Of a DNA stretch of 64,000 nucleotides, positions 8,628-16,422 are shown in pieces. Position 1 is the first letter of the stretch; each line of letters opens with the position of its first letter. Source of the stretch: Candidatus Methanoperedens sp. (GTDB lineage Archaea > Halobacteriota > Methanosarcinia > Methanosarcinales > Methanoperedenaceae). A model generated the notes under the pieces. That model ran no database searches and was not told the DNA's origin. It saw only the letters and a program-made list of their open reading frames with translations. The stretch lies in contig JAQUQX010000001.1 of NCBI GenBank assembly GCA_028715885.1, positions 1-64,000 of the forward strand, given 5' to 3'. The position numbers were made by a program, and so were the translations under genes.

Positions 8628-9176
8628 CTAATCTTCTTTGCAAAATTCCCTTAATGCCTTCAGAATACCCTCATCTTTTGCTTTCTTTTCCAGATACCTA
8701 AAATCTAACCTGTCCCGGTAATATCTAATCATATACCGCGCCTGTTCGCAATCCGTTTCCGACTCCCAGTGAACACATGCATTGAGACGGTCAATTATCA
8801 AGTCCTCGATGCCGATTATATATAATTTTAAGCTGCCAACCCGTATGGTAGTTATTTTATTTTTATCGCCTGAAAAATGATCGCCGGGCACTTCGATGAA
8901 TATCCCTATCCGCTCATTTACCCAATGCCTGCCAGCACGTGCAAAACCAAATTTCTTCTCCAGTATTTCCCCTATAACCCTTCGGTCTCCAATGAGGTCG
9001 ATGTCACGGCTTGGGAATAACCCTCTGGTATAAATATCGACTGCCGTTCCACCAACTACCACAGGCGATTTACTGGTTCTGCCAAACATCTCAACCTCTC
9101 TTGTTAAGATAGTGATAAAATATTTTTTTCTGTCTACTAAATTGGTGATGGAAGCTGTTTTATCGAGTTCGTCCAT
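8628..9176 (-). CDS. Nucleotidyltransferase-like protein (DUF6036/AbiEii type)
   Basis: The protein has a nucleotidyltransferase fold with GGTAVDIYTRG followed by SRDIDLIG, the G-G and D-x-D motifs of the MNT/AbiEii group. The rest is helical, with several Asp/Glu that could complete the site. It is probably the enzymatic part of a toxin-antitoxin or abortive-infection pair with the AbrB gene upstream. I place the start at ATG 9176, one base after the AbrB stop TGA (9178-9180). A longer in-frame start at 9206 would overlap AbrB by 29 bases. It is the second cassette of the queD-tail array, in opposite orientation to queD. Confidence 0.8.
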   Translation of the reverse strand: MDELDKTASITNLVDRKKYFITILTREVEMFGRTSKSPVVVGGTAVDIYTRGLFPSRDIDLIGDRRVIGEILEKKFGFARAGRHWVNERIGIFIEVPGDHFSGDKNKITTIRVGSLKLYIIGIEDLIIDRLNACVHWESETDCEQARYMIRYYRDRLDFRYLEKKAKDEGILKALREFCKED

Positions 9177-9177
9177 C

Positions 9178-9453
9178 TCAAATATCCATCCTGATTTCTC
9201 GGGCACCTATAAATTTGATTTTCCCCTTTGCTATGTCTGCATCGAGCTCTGCTTTCATTATTCGATAGAGCCCCTCAGCTTCGTCCTCATTCCTTGGCTT
9301 GCGCCTGATGGCTTTGCCGGCTACGGGGCTTATGAGTATGCCATCTTTGGTTGAGGTTATTTCCACTGTCTTTGGATAACCTATTTCTTGTAGAAGGTCT
9401 CTTGGGATTATGATTCCCTGACTGTTTCCTATTTTCCTGATATTTCTTATCAT
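9178..9453 (-). CDS. AbrB/SpoVT-type DNA-binding antitoxin
   Basis: The 91 residues begin with an AbrB swapped-hairpin domain (MIRNIRKIGNSQGIIIPRDLLQEIGY...). The C-terminal tail is charged (about 50-91) and probably binds the partner nucleotidyltransferase. AbrB antitoxins repress their own operon. A 14-base perfect palindrome lies between the TATA box and the start, which suits self-regulation. The transcript would be almost leaderless. The partner gene follows one base after the stop. Confidence 0.88.
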   Translation of the reverse strand: MIRNIRKIGNSQGIIIPRDLLQEIGYPKTVEITSTKDGILISPVAGKAIRRKPRNEDEAEGLYRIMKAELDADIAKGKIKFIGAREIRMDI

Positions 9454-9461
9454 GTTAGAAC

Positions 9462-9487
9462 AATGTTATAACATTCATAGTATATAA
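9462..9487 (-). promoter_or_regulatory. Promoter and palindromic operator of the AbrB/NTase operon
   Basis: AATGTTATAACATT (9462-9475) is a perfect palindrome. On the minus strand it lies just downstream of a TATA box, TTATATA (9481-9487), and about ten bases before the AbrB ATG, over the expected transcription start. This is where an autorepressor would sit. Confidence 0.7.
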
Positions 9488-9561
9488 GACTTAGGTTTAT
9501 TGGTGGGTGTCAAATCTTTTGGTGTTACAAACCAAAAAAAAAAACACAAATACGCTATCAC

Positions 9562-9595
9562 AAATCTGCGTTCATCGGCGTTCATCTGCGGTTTC
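9562..9595. repeat. Intergenic TCTGCGTTCATC repeat unit
   Basis: AATCTGCGTTCATCGGCGTTCATCTGCGGTTTC is built of near-repeats of GCGTTCATC. A related sequence occurs at 52064-52090 before lysA. It is non-coding and lies between the AbrB promoter and queD tail copy 3. Confidence 0.55.
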
Positions 9596-9655
9596 ATATT
9601 TACAAATATTTCATGATAGCCCCCAACACCAAACTTTTTTACAGCCTCGTTTGTT

Positions 9656-9744
9656 GGTCAAACGGTGTGGATAATGTTAAAAAACTCCATGTCAGGGTGG
9701 ATGAGGAGGTAGGGCAGGGGGCGGGGTGTGAGTATGGGTTATAA
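9656..9744 (+). pseudogene. Truncated queD copy (3' end, copy 3)
   Basis: The shortest tail fragment encodes SNGVDNVKKLHVRVDEEVGQGAGCEYGL and stops TAA. It is open and start-less. It differs from the intact gene and from copies 2 and 4 mainly at third codon positions, with a few conservative changes. Downstream sequence after the stop does not clearly match the other copies. It separates the AbrB/NTase module from the MNT/HEPN module. Confidence 0.87.
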
Positions 9745-9773
9745 GAATATTATATATTTTTATAAAATATAAT

Positions 9774-10229
9774 TCAAGCAATCCCCTTCAATCTCTGTAT
9801 CGGCCAGACCCAGGCGCTTCCAACGCGCTTTATTCCCTGTATTTCAAGCTCACTTTTTGCCTGTGGAATTATCTTTCTTAAAAACCCCATATCATAAATT
9901 ATCCTTCCTTCATGGATCGCATCCAGAAGGTATCCTGCTCCTGCTTCGAACTGTGAGATGAATTCCTCCTCAGTCATCCAGATGCTCTGCAAAAGAGATG
10001 GACAATTCTCGATTTTCCTGACCAGTTCAGCCCTTTTGAAAAAATCAGAAGGCAGATCCTTTGCCACAACGATCATGTCAATATCGCTTTGCGGAAAAGG
10101 CAGCTCCTCACGGCGCGCAACCGAGCCAAAAAGGAGCACTCCTGTTACCCTGTGCTTTACTTTTTCAAGATATTCTTTTATAAGTGCGGCATATTCTTCA
10201 TTTAGACCCTTTAAGGAATTGTTTTCCAA
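9774..10229 (-). CDS. MNT-type minimal nucleotidyltransferase (antitoxin of MNT/HEPN pair)
   Basis: The 151 residues carry the minimal nucleotidyltransferase signature GSVARREELPFPQSDIDMIVV (G-S-x(n)-D-x-D). In characterised MNT/HEPN pairs such an enzyme adenylylates the HEPN toxin and neutralises it. The gene overlaps the end of the upstream HEPN gene by 32 bases, so they form one operon. The C-terminal part is helical and unremarkable. It is the third module of the queD-tail array. Confidence 0.88.
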   Translation of the reverse strand: MENNSLKGLNEEYAALIKEYLEKVKHRVTGVLLFGSVARREELPFPQSDIDMIVVAKDLPSDFFKRAELVRKIENCPSLLQSIWMTEEEFISQFEAGAGYLLDAIHEGRIIYDMGFLRKIIPQAKSELEIQGIKRVGSAWVWPIQRLKGIA

Positions 10230-10641
10230 GCTCCATTACCTCCTTTGCATTGTTAAAAAGGGCTCCTGACTTATTTGCATCATAAATTTCAGATGGCATT
10301 ATGATCTTATCAACGGTTTCCCATCCATACCTCGGAGATTCCTTCTGGCTCTCTAATAACTTTGAAAAATTCACAATTCGATCAAGAGTTTCAAGCTCTT
10401 GCTTTGATAATTGAAATTTATTCCCCCTCATAACCATCAATTCGAGCACAGACGAAGGAAAATGAGTTTTTCCAGACTCAATCCCAAGAGATGAAAGGAT
10501 GGCTTTGCAGACTTTTTCGGCGCACTGCTGTGAATGAAATACTGAACTTGGGAACCTGCTATTTTTAATATCCAGTGATGCGTCTTTCAGGTCTTCTTCT
10601 GCCATTTTCAGCCAGTATTCTGATTTTGCCATAGTTTTCAA
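10198..10641 (-). CDS. HEPN-domain protein (toxin of MNT/HEPN pair)
   Basis: This is an all-helical HEPN protein of 147 residues, with the family segment FHSQQCAEKVCKAIL (about 36-50). HEPN toxins cut RNA through an R-x(4-6)-H motif. The canonical RX4HXY of HepT is not seen here. The only nearby candidate is R30-x6-H37 in RFPSSVFH, so the catalytic state is uncertain. It is the first gene of the pair and probably shares a promoter near 10650-10680 with the MNT gene. Confidence 0.83.
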   Translation of the reverse strand: MKTMAKSEYWLKMAEEDLKDASLDIKNSRFPSSVFHSQQCAEKVCKAILSSLGIESGKTHFPSSVLELMVMRGNKFQLSKQELETLDRIVNFSKLLESQKESPRYGWETVDKIIMPSEIYDANKSGALFNNAKEVMELGKQFLKGSK

Positions 10642-10723
10642 ATGATCTGAAATAGGTTTAAGTTCTATTTTAGCAATAAATCGTTGCGCCTAATATAAAT
10701 AACATCTCTGTAAGGTAATATGT

Positions 10724-10957
10724 GAAAAAGGATGGCGTTTCAATTGAAATCATCGAAAGTAAAAAGCGATATGTATTGCCTTTGAAGATATTGTGTTCCT
10801 CCCCACGAAATCGGTGAGTGCCGAAGACCTGTGCAAGTATTTCTCAACCGAAATGGCAAGAGCGTTAAAATCAAATGGCGCGGATAACATTAAAAAGCTA
10901 CATGTAAGGGTGGATGAAGGAATAGGGCAGGGGGCGGGATGCGAGTATGAGTTATAG
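10724..10957 (+). pseudogene. Truncated and frameshifted queD copy (copy 4)
   Basis: The longest fragment covers about the last 78 codons of queD, from KDGVSIEIIESKKRYVL to the stop TAG. One base is missing from a C run (GTATTGCCTTTGAAG against GTATTACCCTTTGAAG in the intact gene at about 7530), which shifts the frame near 10777. After the stop, GTTTTAATTTGTGTTGGC (10981-10998) matches the sequence after copy 2. The remaining bases up to 11113 are AT-rich with no gene seen. Confidence 0.9.
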
Positions 10958-11113
10958 GAATTTTATGTTTATGAAGGGCTGTTTTAATTTGTGTTGGCAA
11001 TTATGTCTGGATACAATATATTTTAAAAACAAATCCCAATGAAATCAAGTTTTTGAATTTAGTTATGGGATGGGGCAATGCATTTATATTTCCTATATGT
11101 TTAAAAAATTATC

Positions 11114-12289
11114 TCAACATTCGGATGGTGTTGGATTGTTTAAGAATTCATTATACGGTTCAGGTTTTATTATTTCTGTACCAGAGTCTCTAAATTTTTT
11201 TATGAGTGAATCTGGTAGTTGGTTATCTGCTTTTGGATTTAAACATAATTCTGTAAGAATTTTATATCTATTATCAAAATAGCGGATATACACTAAAACC
11301 GCAGAAACCAGCGAGTTGTCTATGATTTCACCTTCTTTAATAGGAAAAATATCTCCTTTTGTTTTCCATACTCTATCAAACCCAAGGCCAATGAAAATAT
11401 TGTTTATTTCAGGAATTGAAGACGGTTCTAAATATAATGCAATAATATTTGGATTAGACTCCGATAATTGTTTATTTTTTATTTTCCCAAGAATTTTATC
11501 TTTATAAATAAAAGGTTGTGTAAACTTGATTTTTCTATATTTAGAAGTATTCGCATATACTTTTAACTTATCATTTTCATTCTTCACAATGAATTCATCT
11601 GTTCTACCGTCGTCGATTTTTAGGTTTACTTTCGTTTCTTCATTGTTAAGTTTTAGCAAAATAGATTTTACTCCAAAAGATACTTTTATGGTCTTACCAC
11701 TATCAATTTTTTCAATTTTTGTTTCCTCTAAATCGATATAATAAATCTGTTTTAGATAGTGTACGAGGAAGGCATTGTCGTTTCCTGGAATATCATCCCA
11801 GCTAAATATGTCATTACCTTCAATTCTAGGTCTTTCCTTAATTGACACTTCAATAAATACTTCCACTCCATCACTATTAATTTTTATATCGCTTTTACTG
11901 CCATTTATGCCTAAAATAGGAGGTTCGAATTCAATTTTAAATTCCATTTTTTTAAAAAAAGAGCCGATTTCAATTTCTGCTAATGCACTTGTATAATCCT
12001 TTTTATTTTCGATATAATTATTTTTTTTATTAGTACCTAATAGTCTTTTAAAATGGTCTTCTTGGGAATTGATTTCATACTCCATATCCTTCAATAATTT
12101 TTCAATATAACCTAAATATTGAAGTGAATGACTATCTAAAAAATTTCCATCTTTATCTTCAAAGGTAAATTGTTTCGCTAGCGGATGCATTTCTTCTTGA
12201 TCTTTTGTAAATTCATTTTCAAACCATTCTTTGTTAAATCTAGCAGAAATACTTGGATAGTTCTTAATAACAGAAGTATTTATCATCAT
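11114..12289 (-). CDS. AT-rich protein of unknown function with a possible PD-(D/E)xK nuclease core
   Basis: The 391-residue soluble protein is far more AT-rich than the surrounding genes, which points to recent transfer. I do not recognise the family. Residues about 103-155 (AEIEIGSFFKK ... SDIKINSDGVEVFIEVSIKE) have the spacing of a PD-(D/E)xK nuclease core: a Glu helix, then a strand Asp, then E-V-S in place of E-x-K. This pattern is suggestive only. The rest is beta-rich, and the C-terminal third is mixed. It follows the last queD fragment and may be a defence gene of the same island. No partner gene is adjacent. Confidence 0.7.
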   Translation of the reverse strand: MMINTSVIKNYPSISARFNKEWFENEFTKDQEEMHPLAKQFTFEDKDGNFLDSHSLQYLGYIEKLLKDMEYEINSQEDHFKRLLGTNKKNNYIENKKDYTSALAEIEIGSFFKKMEFKIEFEPPILGINGSKSDIKINSDGVEVFIEVSIKERPRIEGNDIFSWDDIPGNDNAFLVHYLKQIYYIDLEETKIEKIDSGKTIKVSFGVKSILLKLNNEETKVNLKIDDGRTDEFIVKNENDKLKVYANTSKYRKIKFTQPFIYKDKILGKIKNKQLSESNPNIIALYLEPSSIPEINNIFIGLGFDRVWKTKGDIFPIKEGEIIDNSLVSAVLVYIRYFDNRYKILTELCLNPKADNQLPDSLIKKFRDSGTEIIKPEPYNEFLNNPTPSEC

Positions 12290-12549
12290 TTTTACTTATG
12301 ACTTTATACTATAAAACATTGATTATTAATAATCCGCGACATTGAAAAACAACTTCTTGCCGTTGAATATAATTTTTCATATCGAAAAACCACATATAAT
12401 TTTATAATATTCATTTTTTAGGACCGTTTCAATTTACCACCACGAACTGAAACTCCCCCTCCAATTACATATTATTTTATATCATCATCTTCGTAATATA
12501 ACTCGTTTGATGAACCCAGTTGAACAGGGTCGCCAAAAAGGAACGAATA

Positions 12550-15480
12550 ATGACCAGCAGGATTGAAGTAGGTTTTAAAAAAGGAATGAAAGACGCATTG
12601 GGCGATGGTGTCAAGAAAAGGATAGTCGAAGACCTGCATATTAACGTGGATTCTGTCAGGACTATTGAGGTTTACACCTTCGACGCTTCTCTCTCGGAAA
12701 AGGAACTGAATCTACTTGGTGAACAATTATTTGCCGACCCCGTAATCCAGGTCTTCTCATCCAAACCGTTGGCAGAGGATTTTTCATGGCTGATAGAAGT
12801 GGGATTCAAGCCGGGTGTGACCGACAATGTTGGCGCGACTTCGAAAAAGGCATCTGAAGATGTGCTTAAATCTGAATTACGCGGAGTTTATTTTTCAAGA
12901 CAGTATCTTATAAATGGAAATATCACAAAAGAAGATGCCGATAAAATTGCAGGCGGGCTTCTTGCAAACAGCCTGATTGAAAGGTGGGTAATAATAAACA
13001 TTGACGGATGGGACAGCAAAAAAGGCGTGCACCTTCCACTGCCGGTCGTGAAAGGAAAACATACACCTTCGGTTTCGGAACTGAATCTGGATGTCAGCGA
13101 CAGCCGGTTAAAGGAAATGAGCGTTCAAAGACTTCTTGCCCTGAACCTTGCGGAAATAAAAACAATTCAGAAGTATTATTCTCTTACCGGTGTCAAAAAA
13201 GAACGGGAAGCTATCGGCCTTTCTCTTCCCACCGATGTGGAAATCGAGGTGCTGGCGCAGACGTGGTCTGAACACTGCAAACACAAGATTTTCAACAGCC
13301 AGATAACTTATACAGATGATAAAGGAACAAAAACCATAAACTCGCTTTTCAATACCTTCATAAAACGCGCAACTAGGGAAATAAACAAACCCTGGCTTGT
13401 CTCTGTTTTTACAGACAATGCCGGCGTGATTAAATTCAACGATGACTACAACCTTGTGATGAAGGTTGAAACGCACAACACCCCTTCGGCGCTTGACCCT
13501 TACGGCGGCGCAATCACAGGCATCGTGGGCGTGAACCGCGACCCGCTGGGTACGGGAATGGGCGCGCGGTTGATTTTCAATACCGATGTTTTCTGTTTTG
13601 CCTCGCCTTTCTATGATAAGGAGCTGCCGCCCCGCCTGCTCCATCCCAAGAGGATATTCGAAGGGGTACGGCGGGGCGTGGAACACGGGGGGAACAAGAG
13701 CGGTATCCCCACGGTGAACGGCTGCATTGTTTTTGATGAGAGGTATCTCGGCAAACCGCTTGTTTATTGTGGCACTGGCGGGATAATGCCCTCAGTAATA
13801 AACGGCAAGCCTTCCCACATTAAAGAGCTCAATCCCGGCGACCTGATAGTGATGACCGGCGGGCGCATAGGGAAAGACGGCATACACGGAGCCACGTTTT
13901 CCTCGCTTGAGCTTGATGAGAATTCACCTGTAACAGCAGTCCAGATAGGCGACCCGATAACCCAGAAAAAGATGCTCGACTTCCTTCTTGAAGCACGGGA
14001 TCTGGGGCTGTATAACGCCATCACGGATGACGGCGCAGGAGGATTGTCTTCATCGGTAGGCGAGATGGCGCAGCTTAGCGGAGGATGCCTTATCGAACTT
14101 GAAAAATGCCCCCTGAAATATCCGGGTCTTGACCCGTGGGAAATACTGGTTTCAGAGTCGCAGGAAAGAATGACGCTTGCCGTATCTCCTGAAAAGATAG
14201 ATGAATTCCTGGCTCTTGCAAAAACAAGGGATGTCGAGGCTACGGTCATAGGGACTTTCACGGACAGCGGAAAATTCCATGTAAAATACGGTGAGAAAAA
14301 TGTGGCTTATCTCGATATGGATTTCCTGCACAGCGGTCTTCCAGTTATGAAGCTGAATGCACGATGGGAACCCCGGAAGTTCGAAGAACCCGTGCTTGGG
14401 ATTGTGGATTTAACAGCAGCGCTTAAAACACTCCTCTCGCGTCTTAATATATGTTCAAAAGAATATGTTATCCGGCAATATGACCATGAAGTGCAGGCTG
14501 GCTCGGTCATAAAGCCTCTTACAGGCGATGGTCCAAGCGATGCCACAGTCATCCGTCCTCTCCTTGACAGCATGGAAGGCGTGGTGGTGGCAAACGGCAT
14601 CTGCCCCAGATACGGAGACATCGATACCTACCACATGACCGCCTGCGCAATCGATGAAGCAGTGCGGAACCATATCTGCGTGGGGGGTTCGTTTGACCAC
14701 CTTGCGGGTCTTGACAACTTCTGCTGGTGCGACCCTGTGAAATCCGAGAAAAATCCTGATGGAGAGCTAAAACTGGCGCAGCTTGTGAGGGCGAACAAGG
14801 CGTTATATGATTACACGAAAGCCTACGGCGTGCCCTGCATTTCAGGAAAGGACAGCATGAAGAACGATTATATCATCGGGAGACGGAAAATATCCATACC
14901 GCCTACTGTGCTTTTCTCAACTATTGGCAAGATAGGGGATGTGAGGAAAGCGGTGACTATGGACGTGAAGAAACCGGACGACAGGGTTTATGTTCTCGGC
15001 ACGACGAAGGACGAACTCGGCGCCTCTGAGTATTTTGCTTCTCTTGGTTTTATAGGCAACGACGTGCCAAGAGTTGATGCGGCGTCTGCAAGGCAGTTGT
15101 ACATCGCGCTTGAAAAAGCCATCCATGAAGGCGCAATCGCCTCGTGCCACGATTGCTCAGACGGTGGTCTGGGCGTGGCGCTGGCTGAGAGCGCGTTTTC
15201 TGGCGACCTTGGCATGACAATTGAATTGACAAAAGTACCTGTTGAGAACATCAGGCGCGCTGATACCATACTGTTCTCCGAATCCCAGAGCCGTTTCGTG
15301 GTGACTGTGGCGCCGGATAAGGTTCGGAGGTTCGAGGAGATTATGAGAGGAAACGTTTTTGCAGATGTTGGTGCAGTCACTTCAAGGCAGGAATTCACGG
15401 TGATGGATGGGGAGAAGGTTGTGCTGAGCGCGGGGATTGATGAGTTGAAAGAAGCGTGGCAGAAGACGCTGCGGTGGTAG
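12550..15480 (+). CDS. purL: Phosphoribosylformylglycinamidine synthase, PurS-PurS-PurL fusion
   Basis: This is the FGAM synthase catalytic subunit of purine synthesis. Two PurS-like repeats occupy the N terminus, each starting IEVGFK (about residues 4-70 and 80-150). They are followed by a full PurL with the linker, tandem ATP-binding AIRS-type domains and motifs such as WSEHCKHK and VKVETHNTPS-like (MKVETHNTPSALDPYGGA). The glutaminase part is absent and is supplied by purQ downstream. I choose ATG 12550 because AAGGA lies about seven bases upstream. A TTG at 12520 would add ten residues. The upstream 260 bases are AT-rich with no gene. Confidence 0.95.
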   Translation: MTSRIEVGFKKGMKDALGDGVKKRIVEDLHINVDSVRTIEVYTFDASLSEKELNLLGEQLFADPVIQVFSSKPLAEDFSWLIEVGFKPGVTDNVGATSKKASEDVLKSELRGVYFSRQYLINGNITKEDADKIAGGLLANSLIERWVIINIDGWDSKKGVHLPLPVVKGKHTPSVSELNLDVSDSRLKEMSVQRLLALNLAEIKTIQKYYSLTGVKKEREAIGLSLPTDVEIEVLAQTWSEHCKHKIFNSQITYTDDKGTKTINSLFNTFIKRATREINKPWLVSVFTDNAGVIKFNDDYNLVMKVETHNTPSALDPYGGAITGIVGVNRDPLGTGMGARLIFNTDVFCFASPFYDKELPPRLLHPKRIFEGVRRGVEHGGNKSGIPTVNGCIVFDERYLGKPLVYCGTGGIMPSVINGKPSHIKELNPGDLIVMTGGRIGKDGIHGATFSSLELDENSPVTAVQIGDPITQKKMLDFLLEARDLGLYNAITDDGAGGLSSSVGEMAQLSGGCLIELEKCPLKYPGLDPWEILVSESQERMTLAVSPEKIDEFLALAKTRDVEATVIGTFTDSGKFHVKYGEKNVAYLDMDFLHSGLPVMKLNARWEPRKFEEPVLGIVDLTAALKTLLSRLNICSKEYVIRQYDHEVQAGSVIKPLTGDGPSDATVIRPLLDSMEGVVVANGICPRYGDIDTYHMTACAIDEAVRNHICVGGSFDHLAGLDNFCWCDPVKSEKNPDGELKLAQLVRANKALYDYTKAYGVPCISGKDSMKNDYIIGRRKISIPPTVLFSTIGKIGDVRKAVTMDVKKPDDRVYVLGTTKDELGASEYFASLGFIGNDVPRVDAASARQLYIALEKAIHEGAIASCHDCSDGGLGVALAESAFSGDLGMTIELTKVPVENIRRADTILFSESQSRFVVTVAPDKVRRFEEIMRGNVFADVGAVTSRQEFTVMDGEKVVLSAGIDELKEAWQKTLRW

Positions 15481-15482
15481 AT

Positions 15483-15632
15483 ATGGTAAAGAAAAAAACT
15501 CCAGTAATACCTGAACTCTTCTTAAGACTGCAGGCTCAGGCAAAAGAGAAAAAGCTCACAAAAGACAAAATATTAAAGGACATCCGCAGCGTTCGCAGGC
15601 AGCATTACAGGGAGACCTTCGGAGATGAGTAA
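15483..15632 (+). CDS. Small ORF between purL and purQ
   Basis: This 49-residue basic ORF (MVKKKTPVIPELFLRL ... HYRETFGDE) starts two bases after the purL stop and ends inside the purQ start (ATGAGTAA), so the stop overlaps the next start by eight bases. That is the usual spacing of coupled genes. No family is recognised, and the protein is predicted to be helical and charged. It could be a real small subunit or only a translational bridge. It carries none of the PurS signature, and PurS repeats are already fused to purL. Confidence 0.55.
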   Translation: MVKKKTPVIPELFLRLQAQAKEKKLTKDKILKDIRSVRRQHYRETFGDE

Positions 15633-16422
15633 AACCATGACCTCCAAAGTCCTCGTCCTCACAGGCTACGGCATAAACTGCGACATAGAAACCCAGCATG
15701 CCTTCAAGATTGTCGGCGCCGATGCTGAGCGTGTGCATCTCACCGACCTTATCAGCGGCGATAAGAAACTTGCGGATTTTCACATACTTGCGTTGCCGGG
15801 CGGCTTCTCCTTCGGCGACGACATAGCTTCAGGCAAGGTGCTTGCCAACATGATAAAATATAATCTGGGCGAAGATATAAGGGAGTTCATAAACGCAGGG
15901 AAATTGATTATCGGCATCTGTAACGGCTTTCAGGCTATGGTCAAGATGGGGCTTTTGCCCGCTTTTGACGGCGATTACGCCACACAGGATGTCACACTCA
16001 CTTTCAATGATTCGGGCAGGTTCGAGGACAGGTGGGTGCACCTGAAATCCAATAAAAGCTCAAAATGCATATTCACGAAAGGCATAGAGAACATCTACCT
16101 TCCAGTGCGCCACGGCGAAGGAAAGTTCGTAGCTAAAAACCCGCAGGTGCTTGCAAGATTGAAAAAAAATAACCATATCGTTTTCCAGTATGTGAACAAT
16201 GAAGGAAAATTTGCAGGATACCCGCATAATCCTAACGGCTCGGTTGAGAACATCGCAGCCATTTGCGATGTGACGGGCAGGGTTTTCGGCATGATGCCGC
16301 ATCCAGAGGCGTTCCAGCACAGGACAAACCATCCTGCATGGACGCGGGAGGAACTGCCCGAGGAAGGCGCCGGCGTTGCGATATTCAGGAATGCCGTGGA
16401 GTATGCGAGGGAGAGGTTGTAG
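15625..16422 (+). CDS. purQ: FGAM synthase glutaminase subunit PurQ
   Basis: This class I glutamine amidotransferase supplies ammonia to PurL. Residues begin with KVLVLTGYGINCD. The nucleophile Cys lies in GICNGFQ, and the His/Glu of the triad in MMPHPEAF. It has 265 residues, as in the longer archaeal forms. ATG 15625 overlaps the small ORF, and another ATG at 15637 is possible. The 3' end converges with the hydrogenase protease gene, with 38 bases of overlap. Confidence 0.95.
   Translation: MSKTMTSKVLVLTGYGINCDIETQHAFKIVGADAERVHLTDLISGDKKLADFHILALPGGFSFGDDIASGKVLANMIKYNLGEDIREFINAGKLIIGICNGFQAMVKMGLLPAFDGDYATQDVTLTFNDSGRFEDRWVHLKSNKSSKCIFTKGIENIYLPVRHGEGKFVAKNPQVLARLKKNNHIVFQYVNNEGKFAGYPHNPNGSVENIAAICDVTGRVFGMMPHPEAFQHRTNHPAWTREELPEEGAGVAIFRNAVEYARERL

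Noticed and set aside
7234-10998. Integrase-mediated insertion at the queD 3' end
   Set aside because: No recombinase gene is present and the copies have different left ends, so a fixed att site is not supported; homologous exchange is preferred.
12426-12453. GTTTCA...TGAAAC resembling the ends of a CRISPR repeat
   Set aside because: Only one copy is present, no spacer-repeat periodicity follows, and there are no cas genes in the window.
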